Shown in pieces: positions 37,743 to 46,163 of a stretch of DNA of 64,000 nt. Within the stretch, counting starts at the first letter, position 1. The number at the start of each line of letters is the position of its first letter. This DNA comes from Flavobacterium sp. CF136. GTDB taxonomy: Bacteria > Bacteroidota > Bacteroidia > Flavobacteriales > Flavobacteriaceae. Under the pieces are notes generated by a model, which saw only the letters and a program-made list of their open reading frames with translations, was not told the origin of the DNA and did no database searches. Location: NCBI RefSeq assembly GCF_000282055.1, contig NZ_AKJZ01000007.1:62001-126000 (forward strand), given 5' to 3'. Made by a program: the position numbers and the translations under genes.

Positions 37743-38345
37743 ATGTATAGTAATATATTTAAAAGTGGAATTGATTTTTTGATTTCTTTGATTGCCCTAA
37801 TATTGTTAAGTCCATTATTTTTATTTGTAACGATTGGGCTTTTTTTTGCAAATCAAGGAAAACCGTTTTTTTTTCAAACCAGACCAGGCAAAAAAGGAAA
37901 GTTATTTAAAATTGTCAAGTTTAAGACAATGAATGACAGAAAGGACTTAAATGGAAATCTATTATCTGATGCGGAAAGATTAACAAAAATTGGTAGTTTT
38001 GTTCGAAAAACTTCTTTGGATGAGATGCCACAATTGTTGAATGTCATCAAGGCTGATATGAGTTTAATTGGTCCAAGACCTTTGTTGCCACAATATTTAG
38101 CATTATATTCGGATTTTCAAAATAGAAGACATGAAGTAAAACCAGGGATAACCGGTTGGGCACAAGTAAATGGACGAAATGGAATATCTTGGGATAAAAA
38201 ATTTGAATTAGATGTTTGGTATGTAGATCATATTTCATTGATTTTAGATTTAAAAATAGTACTTTTAACAATAAAAAAAGTGTTGATAAGAGAAGGAATA
38301 AACTCAAAAGGACAAGTGACAACAGAGGCATTTAAAGGAAGTTAA
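37743..38345 (+). CDS. PglC-type initiating phosphosugar transferase (monotopic PGT)
   Basis: The 200-aa protein has one N-terminal re-entrant/TM helix (FLISLIALILLSPLFLFVTIGLFF). The catalytic core carries PFFFQTRPGKKGKLFKIVKFKTM, SLDEMPQLLNVIKADMSLIGPRPLLPQY and RHEVKPGITGWAQVNGRN. This is the minimal PglC/WecA-unrelated monotopic family, which transfers a sugar-1-phosphate to undecaprenyl phosphate. PglC itself uses UDP-diNAc-bacillosamine, so the amino-sugar genes downstream may make its substrate (inference). Confidence 0.88.
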   Translation: MYSNIFKSGIDFLISLIALILLSPLFLFVTIGLFFANQGKPFFFQTRPGKKGKLFKIVKFKTMNDRKDLNGNLLSDAERLTKIGSFVRKTSLDEMPQLLNVIKADMSLIGPRPLLPQYLALYSDFQNRRHEVKPGITGWAQVNGRNGISWDKKFELDVWYVDHISLILDLKIVLLTIKKVLIREGINSKGQVTTEAFKGS

Positions 38346-38346
38346 T

Positions 38347-39351
38347 ATGGGATGTCTAATAAAAGCAATAGAATACGTTTATCCTGAAAACAAAGTAAGT
38401 AACGAGGATTTGGGGAAAGTGTTTCCAGATTATGATTTTTTAAAATTTGAAGAAAAAGTAGGGATAAAAAATAGATATTGGGTAGGGGAAAATGAAACAG
38501 CATTTGATTTAGCTTTGAAAGCATGTGAGAGGCTTTTTCAAAATCACGATAGACAAGAAATAGATTATATTTTATATTGCACACAGAGTCCGGAATATTT
38601 TTTGCCTACTACGGCTTGTATTTTACAAAATAAGTTAGGGATAAAAAAAAATATCGGAGCCTTAGATTTTAATCTTGGTTGCTCAGGTTATAGCTATGGT
38701 GTTAGCCTTGCAAAAGGCTTAATTAGCTCAGGACAAGTAAAGAATGTGTTATTAGTGACCGCTGAAACCTATTCTAAATATCTTCACCCAAAAGATAGAT
38801 CTAATCGATCGATTTTTGGAGATGCAGCTACTGCTACTTTAATAACGTATTCAGAAGAAGAAGGGATTGGGAAATTTTTATTTGGTACTGATGGTTCTGG
38901 ATATGATAAATTAATTGTTAAAAATGGATGCAGCAGATTTTCATATGATCCAGAATCTCCAGAAATTATTTATGGTACAGATAATATTTATTCTGATAAT
39001 CATTTATATATGAATGGGCCTGATGTGTTTAATTTCACTAGTGAAGTTGTGCCTAATTTCACAAAAGAAATCGTTGAAATAAACAATATGAGTATTGACA
39101 ATGTAGATCAGTTTGTTTTTCATCAGGCAAATGCATATATGTTAAATTTTATGCGTAAAAGATTAAAAATTTCAAGCGATAATTTTTTTATAGATTTGGA
39201 GGATGGAGGTAATACAGTGTCTTGTACAATACCTATTGCATTAAAAAATTATAGTAAATTAATTAAGACTGAATCTATAATAATTATTGTTGGATTCGGA
39301 GTAGGGCTTTCCTGGTCGGGAGGACTAATAAAAATAAAAAGTAAATTATAA
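38347..39351 (+). CDS. Beta-ketoacyl-ACP synthase III-like protein (first copy)
   Basis: The 334-aa thiolase-fold protein keeps the complete KASIII triad: Cys112 in FNLGCSGYSYG, His259 in VFHQANAYML and Asn289 in DGGNTVS. It should load a short acyl-CoA and condense it with malonyl-ACP. It is followed 4 bases later by an ACP and then by a second KASIII. A housekeeping FabH would not be expected inside a polysaccharide locus, so a dedicated acyl-building role is likely. The product cannot be read from sequence. Confidence 0.87.
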   Translation: MGCLIKAIEYVYPENKVSNEDLGKVFPDYDFLKFEEKVGIKNRYWVGENETAFDLALKACERLFQNHDRQEIDYILYCTQSPEYFLPTTACILQNKLGIKKNIGALDFNLGCSGYSYGVSLAKGLISSGQVKNVLLVTAETYSKYLHPKDRSNRSIFGDAATATLITYSEEEGIGKFLFGTDGSGYDKLIVKNGCSRFSYDPESPEIIYGTDNIYSDNHLYMNGPDVFNFTSEVVPNFTKEIVEINNMSIDNVDQFVFHQANAYMLNFMRKRLKISSDNFFIDLEDGGNTVSCTIPIALKNYSKLIKTESIIIIVGFGVGLSWSGGLIKIKSKL

Positions 39352-39355
39352 GATT

Positions 39356-39586
39356 ATGAAAAAAAATGATTTTATTTCAGGAATAGCAGAAGAATTAGAA
39401 ATTGAAACTATTCTGGAAAGTACAACAAACCTTAAAGATTTGGATGAATGGGATTCTATGGCAGCTATGGTTTTAATTGGTTATGTGTCAAATGAATTTG
39501 GAGTTACTTTAAATGCAGATGATTTAAAAGATATGACTACAATTGAATCATTAATCGAAAGAATAGGATTAGATAAATTCAATTAA
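39356..39586 (+). CDS. Acyl carrier protein
   Basis: The 76-aa acidic helical protein carries LDEWDSMAAMVLI, in which Ser34 of the DSM motif (DSL in classical ACP) is the phosphopantetheine site. It is diverged from housekeeping AcpP and is sandwiched between two KASIII genes with spacers of 4 and 1 bases. It should tether the growing acyl chain for the cassette. A matching phosphopantetheinyl transferase is not in the window. Confidence 0.87.
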   Translation: MKKNDFISGIAEELEIETILESTTNLKDLDEWDSMAAMVLIGYVSNEFGVTLNADDLKDMTTIESLIERIGLDKFN

Positions 39587-39587
39587 T

Positions 39588-40640
39588 ATGTTTCAGGAAT
39601 TTCTTGGTGTAGAAATCGAGGCAATTAGTGCTTGTGTTCCGAAAAGAAAAATTTTAAACAATTCTTTTGGTGAATTATTGTCACCAAAAGAGTATAGAGT
39701 TTTTGAAAAAACGGTGGGCATTTTAGAAAGACGTTGGGCAGAGGAAAATGTCACAGCATCTGATCTTGGATATGCGGCAGCTTTAGATTTAATTAATAAG
39801 TACGAGGTAAATAGAGAAGATGTTGAGTGTTTGATTTTTTTAAGTCAAACTCCAGACTATAAGATTCCATTTACTTCTAATATTCTGCAGCATCGACTTG
39901 AATTAAAAAAAGAAATTTTATGCTTAGATATTAATGCTGGCTGCGCAGGATTTATTCAAGGATTAAGTACTGCTTTTTCAATTGCAACTTCTCTTAAAAA
40001 AGGAAAAATTCTTTTTATTGTTGCAGAAACGTTATCAAAGATACTTTCAATTGATGATAGAAGTACTGCAATGTTATTCGGTGATGGTGCTGCTGCTGTT
40101 TTAATAAATTCTGACGAAGCGAAACAAAATAAAGCATATTTTAATTTCTTTTCTGACGGACGGAATGCTGATGCAATAAAAATACCAGATGGAGGATATC
40201 GAAATGGAATTACAAATAAAAGTCTTGAAATTGTTAGTGATGAACTCGGAAATAAAAAGAATAATCTTCACTTATCGATGAACGGACCTAAGGTTTTTGA
40301 TTTTACACTAAGAGAAATTTCAAATAGTATCACAGAATTATTAAACAATGCAAAAGTTAAAAAAGAAGATGTTAACTATTTTCTTTTGCATCAATCAAAT
40401 CAGTTTATAATTAAACAAATTGCTTCTCAATTACAGGTTGATCAAGAGAAAATGTTAATAAATATTAGAGATTTTGGAAATACCAGCGGAGTTTCAATCC
40501 CTCTTTTAATATGTTCTAATAAGGAAATTTTAAAAGATTCTAAAAATATTTTACTGAGCGGATATGGTTCTGGATTAAACTGGGGTAATTTGATTATTGA
40601 TTTATCTAATACTGAAATTTTTAATATAATAGAAATATAA
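39588..40640 (+). CDS. Beta-ketoacyl-ACP synthase III-like protein (second copy)
   Basis: The 350-aa protein has the intact triad Cys119 (INAGCAGFIQG), His268 (LLHQSNQF) and Asn298 (FGNTSGVSIP). It is clearly related to the first KASIII but not a recent duplicate: only scattered motifs are shared. Two active KASIII enzymes around one ACP suggest two sequential condensations, or one condensation plus one acyl transfer. It starts 1 base after the ACP stop. Confidence 0.87.
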   Translation: MFQEFLGVEIEAISACVPKRKILNNSFGELLSPKEYRVFEKTVGILERRWAEENVTASDLGYAAALDLINKYEVNREDVECLIFLSQTPDYKIPFTSNILQHRLELKKEILCLDINAGCAGFIQGLSTAFSIATSLKKGKILFIVAETLSKILSIDDRSTAMLFGDGAAAVLINSDEAKQNKAYFNFFSDGRNADAIKIPDGGYRNGITNKSLEIVSDELGNKKNNLHLSMNGPKVFDFTLREISNSITELLNNAKVKKEDVNYFLLHQSNQFIIKQIASQLQVDQEKMLINIRDFGNTSGVSIPLLICSNKEILKDSKNILLSGYGSGLNWGNLIIDLSNTEIFNIIEI

Positions 40641-40646
40641 TTGCCT

Positions 40647-41720
40647 ATGAAAGCTTTAATAAAGCCAAATGAATATTTTGAAAAAGAGATTTTTGAGGAT
40701 GAAAAGGTAAAACTTTTTTCTCAGTGTTGGAATTTTATTGGTTTTATAAATGATTTTACTGAGATTAATGATTTTATTGTTTCTGAGATTTCTGGAGTGT
40801 CAGTTATAATACAAAATTTAAAAGGTAAAATCAGAGCTTTTAAAAATGTGTGTTCTCATAGACATTCAATTATTCAAACAAGCAAAAAAGGAAATAGACC
40901 TTTAATGTGTCCTTATCACGGATGGGCTTACAATGATAAAGGAATTCCATTTGGTATTCCCAAAAAACCTTTTTTTAATTTTACGAAAGAAGAATTGGAA
41001 TGTCTTAAACTTCAAGAGTATTCTGTTGAGATTTGTGGGTCTTTAGTGTTTTTAAAAATTAAAGAAGACGAAATTACTCTACAAGATTACTTAGGTGATT
41101 TCTATGGTGAAATAGAAACAATGTCTAATAATTTTGGAAAACTTATAGATTTAAATGAAATAGAAATTGCTTGCAATTGGAAAATTGTTGTAGAGAATAC
41201 TTTGGAAAGTTATCATGTTGCGTTGATTCATTCAGAGACATTTAAAAAATTAGGAGCTGATGGATTGGATTTTTCTTTCTCAAGTGATCATTCAATGTGG
41301 AACGCAGATGTATTAATAAAAGAAAATGAGGGAAAACAAGCTAAAGTTCATAAACCATTTCAAGAAAGGAATTATAAAATTAATGGGTATAAACATTTAA
41401 TTGTGTTTCCTAATATTTTAATTTCATCAACTTATGGTATTTCTTTCAATTTATCACAGATTATACCTTTAACAGAAGATAAAACATTATTTAAGAGTTT
41501 TGTATTTATGACTAAGAAAGAAAGTAATAATGGTTCTATTTTAGAAAAAGTTTATGAAGAAAGTTTAGTTGACTTTAATCGTAAAGTCTTTGACGAAGAT
41601 AAAACTATTTGTCAAGAAGTACAAAAAGGAGTAAAATTTTCTTCTTATGACGGAGAATTGAGCCAAGAAGAAGAAAGAGTACTTTTTTTTCAAGAAAAAT
41701 ATAAAAAATATTTGAAATGA
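40647..41720 (+). CDS. Rieske non-heme iron oxygenase (alpha-subunit type)
   Basis: The 357-aa product from ATG 40647 has an N-terminal Rieske [2Fe-2S] site, CSH (Cys69, His71) and CPYH (Cys88, His91). A catalytic domain follows with the mononuclear iron motif ENTLESYHVALIHSETF (His190 and His195, bridging acid Glu187) and a later acid in the DEDKTICQEVQKG region. The architecture is that of ring-hydroxylating oxygenase alpha subunits. No reductase or ferredoxin gene is adjacent. Its substrate is unknown; by context it may hydroxylate the acyl chain or the sugar. Confidence 0.87.
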   Translation: MKALIKPNEYFEKEIFEDEKVKLFSQCWNFIGFINDFTEINDFIVSEISGVSVIIQNLKGKIRAFKNVCSHRHSIIQTSKKGNRPLMCPYHGWAYNDKGIPFGIPKKPFFNFTKEELECLKLQEYSVEICGSLVFLKIKEDEITLQDYLGDFYGEIETMSNNFGKLIDLNEIEIACNWKIVVENTLESYHVALIHSETFKKLGADGLDFSFSSDHSMWNADVLIKENEGKQAKVHKPFQERNYKINGYKHLIVFPNILISSTYGISFNLSQIIPLTEDKTLFKSFVFMTKKESNNGSILEKVYEESLVDFNRKVFDEDKTICQEVQKGVKFSSYDGELSQEEERVLFFQEKYKKYLK

Positions 41721-42454
41721 TACAAAATAAAAAGGTGTTAGTTACAGGAGCTACCTCTGGAATTGGGTTATCTCTTTGTGATTTTTTGATACATCAGAAA
41801 TGCAACGTAATTGCTGTTGGCAGGGATGAAAGTAAAATTAAAAATCTTCTAGATAAGTCTAGGAATGAATTGAAATTTATATCCTTAGATTTAAACGATT
41901 TTAATAACTATTCGAAAATATTTGATGAAATGTTGGCAGGAGAGAAATTTGATGGTTTTGTTCATTGTGCAGGTATAGAGGAAACCTTTCCATTGACGAT
42001 GTATAATCCAGAAAATGTAAAAAAAATATTTGATATTAATGTATTTTCAGGAATTGAATTATTAAGATATTTTTCTAAAAAAAAATATTCAAATGAAGGA
42101 GCTAGTGTAGTTTTTTTATCTTCTGTGATGGGAGAATTAGGGCAACCAGGTAAAATTGGATATTGTGCTACAAAATCAGCCATTTTAGGAGTTGTGAGGT
42201 CATCTGCTTTAGAGCTTGCTAAAAGAAAATTTAGAGTAAATGCAATATCTCCGGGTGTTGTGAATACTCCAATGACTCAAAAATTATTTTCACAAATTGA
42301 AGATGAAAACATTCAAAAGATTAAAGAAATGCATCCTTTAGGGATAGGTGAAGTAGAAGATGTGGTGCCAATAATAACATTTTTATTGTCAGATTTTAGC
42401 AAATGGATAACCGGACAAAATATAAAAATTGATGGAGGATACTCAATACAATAA
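41717..42454 (+). CDS. FabG-like short-chain dehydrogenase/reductase
   Basis: The 245-aa classical SDR has the cofactor motif TGATSGIG (residues 10-17), a catalytic Ser136, Tyr149 and Lys153 (YCATK), and SPGVVNTPM after it. It overlaps the Rieske gene by 4 bases. In context it is the likely 3-ketoacyl-ACP reductase that reduces the product(s) of the two KASIII enzymes. Action on a keto sugar is an alternative, since SDRs are versatile. Confidence 0.82.
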   Translation: MIQNKKVLVTGATSGIGLSLCDFLIHQKCNVIAVGRDESKIKNLLDKSRNELKFISLDLNDFNNYSKIFDEMLAGEKFDGFVHCAGIEETFPLTMYNPENVKKIFDINVFSGIELLRYFSKKKYSNEGASVVFLSSVMGELGQPGKIGYCATKSAILGVVRSSALELAKRKFRVNAISPGVVNTPMTQKLFSQIEDENIQKIKEMHPLGIGEVEDVVPIITFLLSDFSKWITGQNIKIDGGYSIQ

Positions 42455-43082
42455 TTTAGAACTTATTATTTTAGGAGCAGGAGGGTTAGCAAGAGAAATA
42501 GCTAGTTGGCATAATATTTCGATTGCTAATAAAAAAAGTAATATAGTAGGCTTCATGGATGAAAATTTAGATGCCTTAAAGGGATTTAATAGAGATCAAG
42601 AGGTTATAGGAAAGATAGATTTAAAGAAAATAAAGCAAAATCAATCGGTGATTTGTGGAATTTCAGATGTAAAAATTAAAGAGAAGTTGTTTGATGATTT
42701 AAGACAACACAATGTTTCAATATTTTCTTACATACATGAATCTTGCTTTGTTGGTGAACGAACAAAATTTGGTATTGGATTAGTATTGTTCCCTTATGCT
42801 ATTATATCTTGTGATTCAAAAATTGGAAATTTGGTTTTTATTAATAATGGTTCACAAATTGGTCATGATGTTTCAATTGGAGATTTTTCAAGTATTATGG
42901 CAAATGTTGATATTGGAGGAGGTGCCCAGATAGGTAAAAATGTTTTTATTGGTTCAAATGCAGTTATTCTTCCTGAGGTCAAAATTCCTGATAATACAAG
43001 AATTGGTGCAGGTGCAGTAGTCCTAAAATCAATAAAAAATGAAGGAACTTATTTTGGCAATCCCGCAAAAAAAATATTTTAA
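42432..43082 (+). CDS. PglD/NeuD-type left-handed beta-helix acyltransferase
   Basis: The 216-aa protein has an N-terminal Rossmann-like lobe (LIILGAGGLAREIASW) and a C-terminal hexapeptide-repeat beta-helix with the catalytic His in QIGHDVSIGDF and the GNPAKKIF end. PglD acetylates the 4-amino group of a UDP-2,4-diamino sugar. The start ATG 42432 overlaps the SDR by 23 bases, tying it to the acyl cassette, and the aminotransferase follows. It is the best candidate to attach the custom acyl group (inference). Confidence 0.83.
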   Translation: MEDTQYNNLELIILGAGGLAREIASWHNISIANKKSNIVGFMDENLDALKGFNRDQEVIGKIDLKKIKQNQSVICGISDVKIKEKLFDDLRQHNVSIFSYIHESCFVGERTKFGIGLVLFPYAIISCDSKIGNLVFINNGSQIGHDVSIGDFSSIMANVDIGGGAQIGKNVFIGSNAVILPEVKIPDNTRIGAGAVVLKSIKNEGTYFGNPAKKIF

Positions 43083-43086
43083 GTAA

Positions 43087-44229
43087 ATGAATAATTCAAA
43101 GATATGGCTTTCTTCTCCACATATGGGAGGAGCAGAACAAAAATATGTACAAGAAGCTTTTGATACAAATTGGATAGCCCCATTAGGACCTAATGTAAAC
43201 GGTTTTGAAGCAGCTTTAGAAAATTATCTGGATCATGGATCTTTTGTTGGGGCATTGAGTTCAGGCACTGCAGCCATTCATTTGGGATTAATTCTTTTAG
43301 GTGTACAAACAGGTGATGAAGTAATTTGCCAGAGTATGACCTTTTCAGCTTCGGCGAATCCTATTTTGTATCAAGGAGCAATACCCATATTTGTTGATAG
43401 TGAAGAGCAAACTTGGAATTTATGTCCTTTAGCTTTAGAAAAAGCTATATTAGATAGAATTATTAAAGGTAAAAAACCAAAAGCAATTATTGCCGTACAT
43501 CTTTATGGAATGCCTTATAGAGTAGATGAAATTAATGCTGTTGCTGCTAAATATGGAATTCCAGTTTTGGAAGATAGTGCAGAAGCTTTGGGGAGCCATT
43601 ATGAAAAACAAAAATGTGGTACTTTTGGAGTTATTGGTGTTTTATCTTTTAATGGCAATAAAATTATAACTACATCAGGTGGAGGGGCTATCGTTACTCA
43701 AAATAAAGAAATAAAAGATAAAGCTGTTTTTCTATCTACCCAAGCAAGAGATAATATGCCACATTATCAGCACAGTGAAGTAGGATATAACTATAGAATG
43801 AGTAATATTTGCGCAGGAATAGGACGTGGACAAATGGAAGTTTTGGACAAACATGTTCAGCGACGAAGAGAAATGCATGCTTTTTATTACAACTACTTTA
43901 AAAATATAATTGGAATAAAAGTTTTAACTGAACCAAACGATAGTTATTTTTCTAATCATTGGCTTTCGGCGATTACAATTAATCCTGAAAAAACTGGTGG
44001 AAAAACAAGAGAAGGATTGCGAATTGCTTTTGAGGATGCAAATATTGAAAGTCGACCACTATGGAAACCGATGCATTTACAACCTATTTTTAAAAAATAT
44101 CCTTATTATGGCAATACAATAGCAGAAAAATTATTTGAAAATGGATTATGTTTGCCTTCAGGGTCAAATCTCACCGATTTTGACAAGGAAAGGATAAAAA
44201 TGGTTTTAGATCTTTTTTTTAATAATTGA
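43087..44229 (+). CDS. PglE/WbpE-type UDP-4-amino-sugar transaminase (DegT family)
   Basis: The 380-aa PLP enzyme shares many motifs with Campylobacter PglE: LSSPHMGGAEQKYVQEAF, NWIAPLGPNVNGFE, the PLP lysine in SFNGNKIITTSGGG, STQARDNMPHYQHSEVGYNYRMSN, SRPLWKPMHLQPIF and LPSGSNL. It should aminate UDP-4-keto-6-deoxy-GlcNAc. The keto sugar would come from the WbpM/PglF-like protein at 48594 and the amine would be acylated by the PglD-like product upstream. Confidence 0.88.
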   Translation: MNNSKIWLSSPHMGGAEQKYVQEAFDTNWIAPLGPNVNGFEAALENYLDHGSFVGALSSGTAAIHLGLILLGVQTGDEVICQSMTFSASANPILYQGAIPIFVDSEEQTWNLCPLALEKAILDRIIKGKKPKAIIAVHLYGMPYRVDEINAVAAKYGIPVLEDSAEALGSHYEKQKCGTFGVIGVLSFNGNKIITTSGGGAIVTQNKEIKDKAVFLSTQARDNMPHYQHSEVGYNYRMSNICAGIGRGQMEVLDKHVQRRREMHAFYYNYFKNIIGIKVLTEPNDSYFSNHWLSAITINPEKTGGKTREGLRIAFEDANIESRPLWKPMHLQPIFKKYPYYGNTIAEKLFENGLCLPSGSNLTDFDKERIKMVLDLFFNN

Positions 44230-44390
44230 TTTTTTTGAAATCATATTGTCAATAAATAGCGATCAGCATTTAAAAGAAAAAAGGAAAATATAGTTTGTTA
44301 AAAAATGTTAGTTCTCAATTTTAATTAAATCTTCAAAAAAATAGATATCAAAAGAAAAGATATATTCTTGCAGGTTTTAAATCTTAAAAT

Positions 44391-45074
44391 ATGTTTACTA
44401 TTGCGGCCATAGCCTATGCCTTTTCAATATTTATTGATGTATCTGTGTATCATTTTAAATATTACATACAGGATAGTAAAAACATTAGGCATCTTTTAGC
44501 ATTGATAAATATTTTTCAATATTGTTCGCGTGGGTTTATTTTAATTTTTATCCCAATAATAGCGTATGTTACAGAATCAATTAAAGATAAAAATGAAGTT
44601 TGGCTTATTACAATACTTGCTCATTTTTTAGTTATTTTATTTTTATTACCGCTTTATTCTTATCGATTTACTTCTTTTTTTTCTGTAAAAGTTATTGAAT
44701 TATTGAATAGTTTTTTTGGAAAGTCAAAACCTGTTAAATTAGAAGAAATTAAAAAGCAGTATAGGAGCAAAATTTTTGGTTTTTCAAAGAATTGGACTTT
44801 ATTCGTTACTAATTATATTGCTGGTTTTTTGTTTTCAATCAGTATTACTTTCTTATACTTTATTAGTTTTTTCTATCCTCAAAAAGCATTAATTTTAAGT
44901 TCGATGACACAGGTAATCAATATGTTTGGTTCAATGTTACTTATACTTTTTATTGATCCAAGGATTATGGGGGCAATAGATGATGGAGAAGGACATAAGG
45001 AAATTCAAATTTTAACGACTAGTCGAATTTTGGTGCATATTACTTTAGTTATAATACTTATTTGTGTCCGATGA
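44391..45074 (+). CDS. Amj/DUF2837-like membrane protein (alternative lipid flippase family)
   Basis: The 227-aa protein has about six TM helices. Two regions resemble the Amj family, an alternative lipid II flippase in Bacillus: the N-terminal HLLALINIFQYCSRGFILIFIPIIA (N...SR...P pattern) and the C-terminal LFIDPRIMGAIDDGEG, followed by a conserved SR and a last helix. It is shorter than Bacillus Amj (about 270), mainly at the N terminus. It is translationally coupled (ATGA) to a polymerase-like gene. The 161-base spacer before it shows no clear promoter. Confidence 0.55.
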   Translation: MFTIAAIAYAFSIFIDVSVYHFKYYIQDSKNIRHLLALINIFQYCSRGFILIFIPIIAYVTESIKDKNEVWLITILAHFLVILFLLPLYSYRFTSFFSVKVIELLNSFFGKSKPVKLEEIKKQYRSKIFGFSKNWTLFVTNYIAGFLFSISITFLYFISFFYPQKALILSSMTQVINMFGSMLLILFIDPRIMGAIDDGEGHKEIQILTTSRILVHITLVIILICVR

Positions 45075-46102
45075 TAATTTTACTAATTACTTTGTTATTT
45101 ACGTTTTTATCTTATTATTTCGCCAGTTTTGATTATGAAGACCTAAAGTGGAAAATACTTTCTATATCCTGCTTTATTGCTAGTTCTTTTGCTTTAAGAT
45201 TGGTGCTACAAACTAATTTAAATAATGATTATTTACTGTATTATAATTTTCAGATTTTTCACAAGCCTTATGGTTTTCTTTCTTATTTATTAAATGAACC
45301 TTATCTGTATTTAGTTTATACACTATTTAGTTATTTTATAGATGCAAAGGAAACTGTTTTTCAATGCATGTATTGGTTTAATTATTTGATTGCTACCAGT
45401 TTTTTTGTTTGGTTATTAATTAAAAAAGATGTTGAAATGTGGAAAAAAATGGTCTTATTTGTGTGCCATTATTTCCTATTTGCTTATGTTGTTCTTCGAA
45501 ATGGTCCCTCATATATATTGTTTGCTATGTATTTTTATTATTCATCTAGGAACAAAAAATTTAATTGGATCTTGATAACACCATTTATGCATATAAGTTC
45601 ATGTTTGTTGTTGGTAACTTACATCCATAAATGGAAATACTATTTTTTTGTATTGTTTTTTTTATTCCTTTTTATATTTACATTTTTTTTACTAATGACT
45701 CCGTTTTTGTTAAATATAGGATATTTTAATTCAATCTTATCTAAAATAGCGACATATTCACAAGAAATAAAGATGATTAAGATTATGCATATTATTTATT
45801 TTTTATTTATTATTTTATTGAGTAGTATGGGAGGTGTAATTTATAAAAGAAAAATGCTACATCCTATACTTCTTACACCATTATTATTTTATGTTATAGC
45901 TTTTTATATCAATCCTATTCTTGCACATCGCTTTTCACCTTATGTGCTATTTTCTTTTCTTTTATTTCCTTTCAATAGTGTTATTACTGATCAAAAATTA
46001 AAGAAAGTAAATCAATTGACAATTTTGTTTTTTCCGATTTTCGTCTATACCCTTTTTAATACTCATACACCAAAACTATTTTTTCAATATTTTATGAAAT
46101 AA
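45071..46102 (+). CDS. EpsG/Wzy-like polytopic membrane protein
   Basis: The 343-aa protein from ATG 45071 overlaps the upstream stop as ATGA. It has about 9-10 TM helices, FALRLVLQTNLNNDYLLYY, a VVLRNGPSYILFAMYFYY motif resembling the R-N/Q-x-x-A pattern of EpsG-type polymerases, and HRFSPYVLFSF near the end. It is probably a second polysaccharide polymerase or a related membrane enzyme. Extreme T-richness fits an accessory polymerase. The assignment rests on topology and weak motifs. Confidence 0.6.
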   Translation: MIILLITLLFTFLSYYFASFDYEDLKWKILSISCFIASSFALRLVLQTNLNNDYLLYYNFQIFHKPYGFLSYLLNEPYLYLVYTLFSYFIDAKETVFQCMYWFNYLIATSFFVWLLIKKDVEMWKKMVLFVCHYFLFAYVVLRNGPSYILFAMYFYYSSRNKKFNWILITPFMHISSCLLLVTYIHKWKYYFFVLFFLFLFIFTFFLLMTPFLLNIGYFNSILSKIATYSQEIKMIKIMHIIYFLFIILLSSMGGVIYKRKMLHPILLTPLLFYVIAFYINPILAHRFSPYVLFSFLLFPFNSVITDQKLKKVNQLTILFFPIFVYTLFNTHTPKLFFQYFMK

Positions 46103-46163
46103 TAAGAAAGCTATACAGCCAGAATTTTATATTTATAACGTCAATCTAAAATTTTTAAATTAA

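Noticed and set aside
44230..44390. Possible missing N-terminal part of the Amj-like gene by frameshift
   Set aside because: The 161 bases before ATG 44391 show no frame with hydrophobic or family-like content, so a disrupted longer gene cannot be supported.
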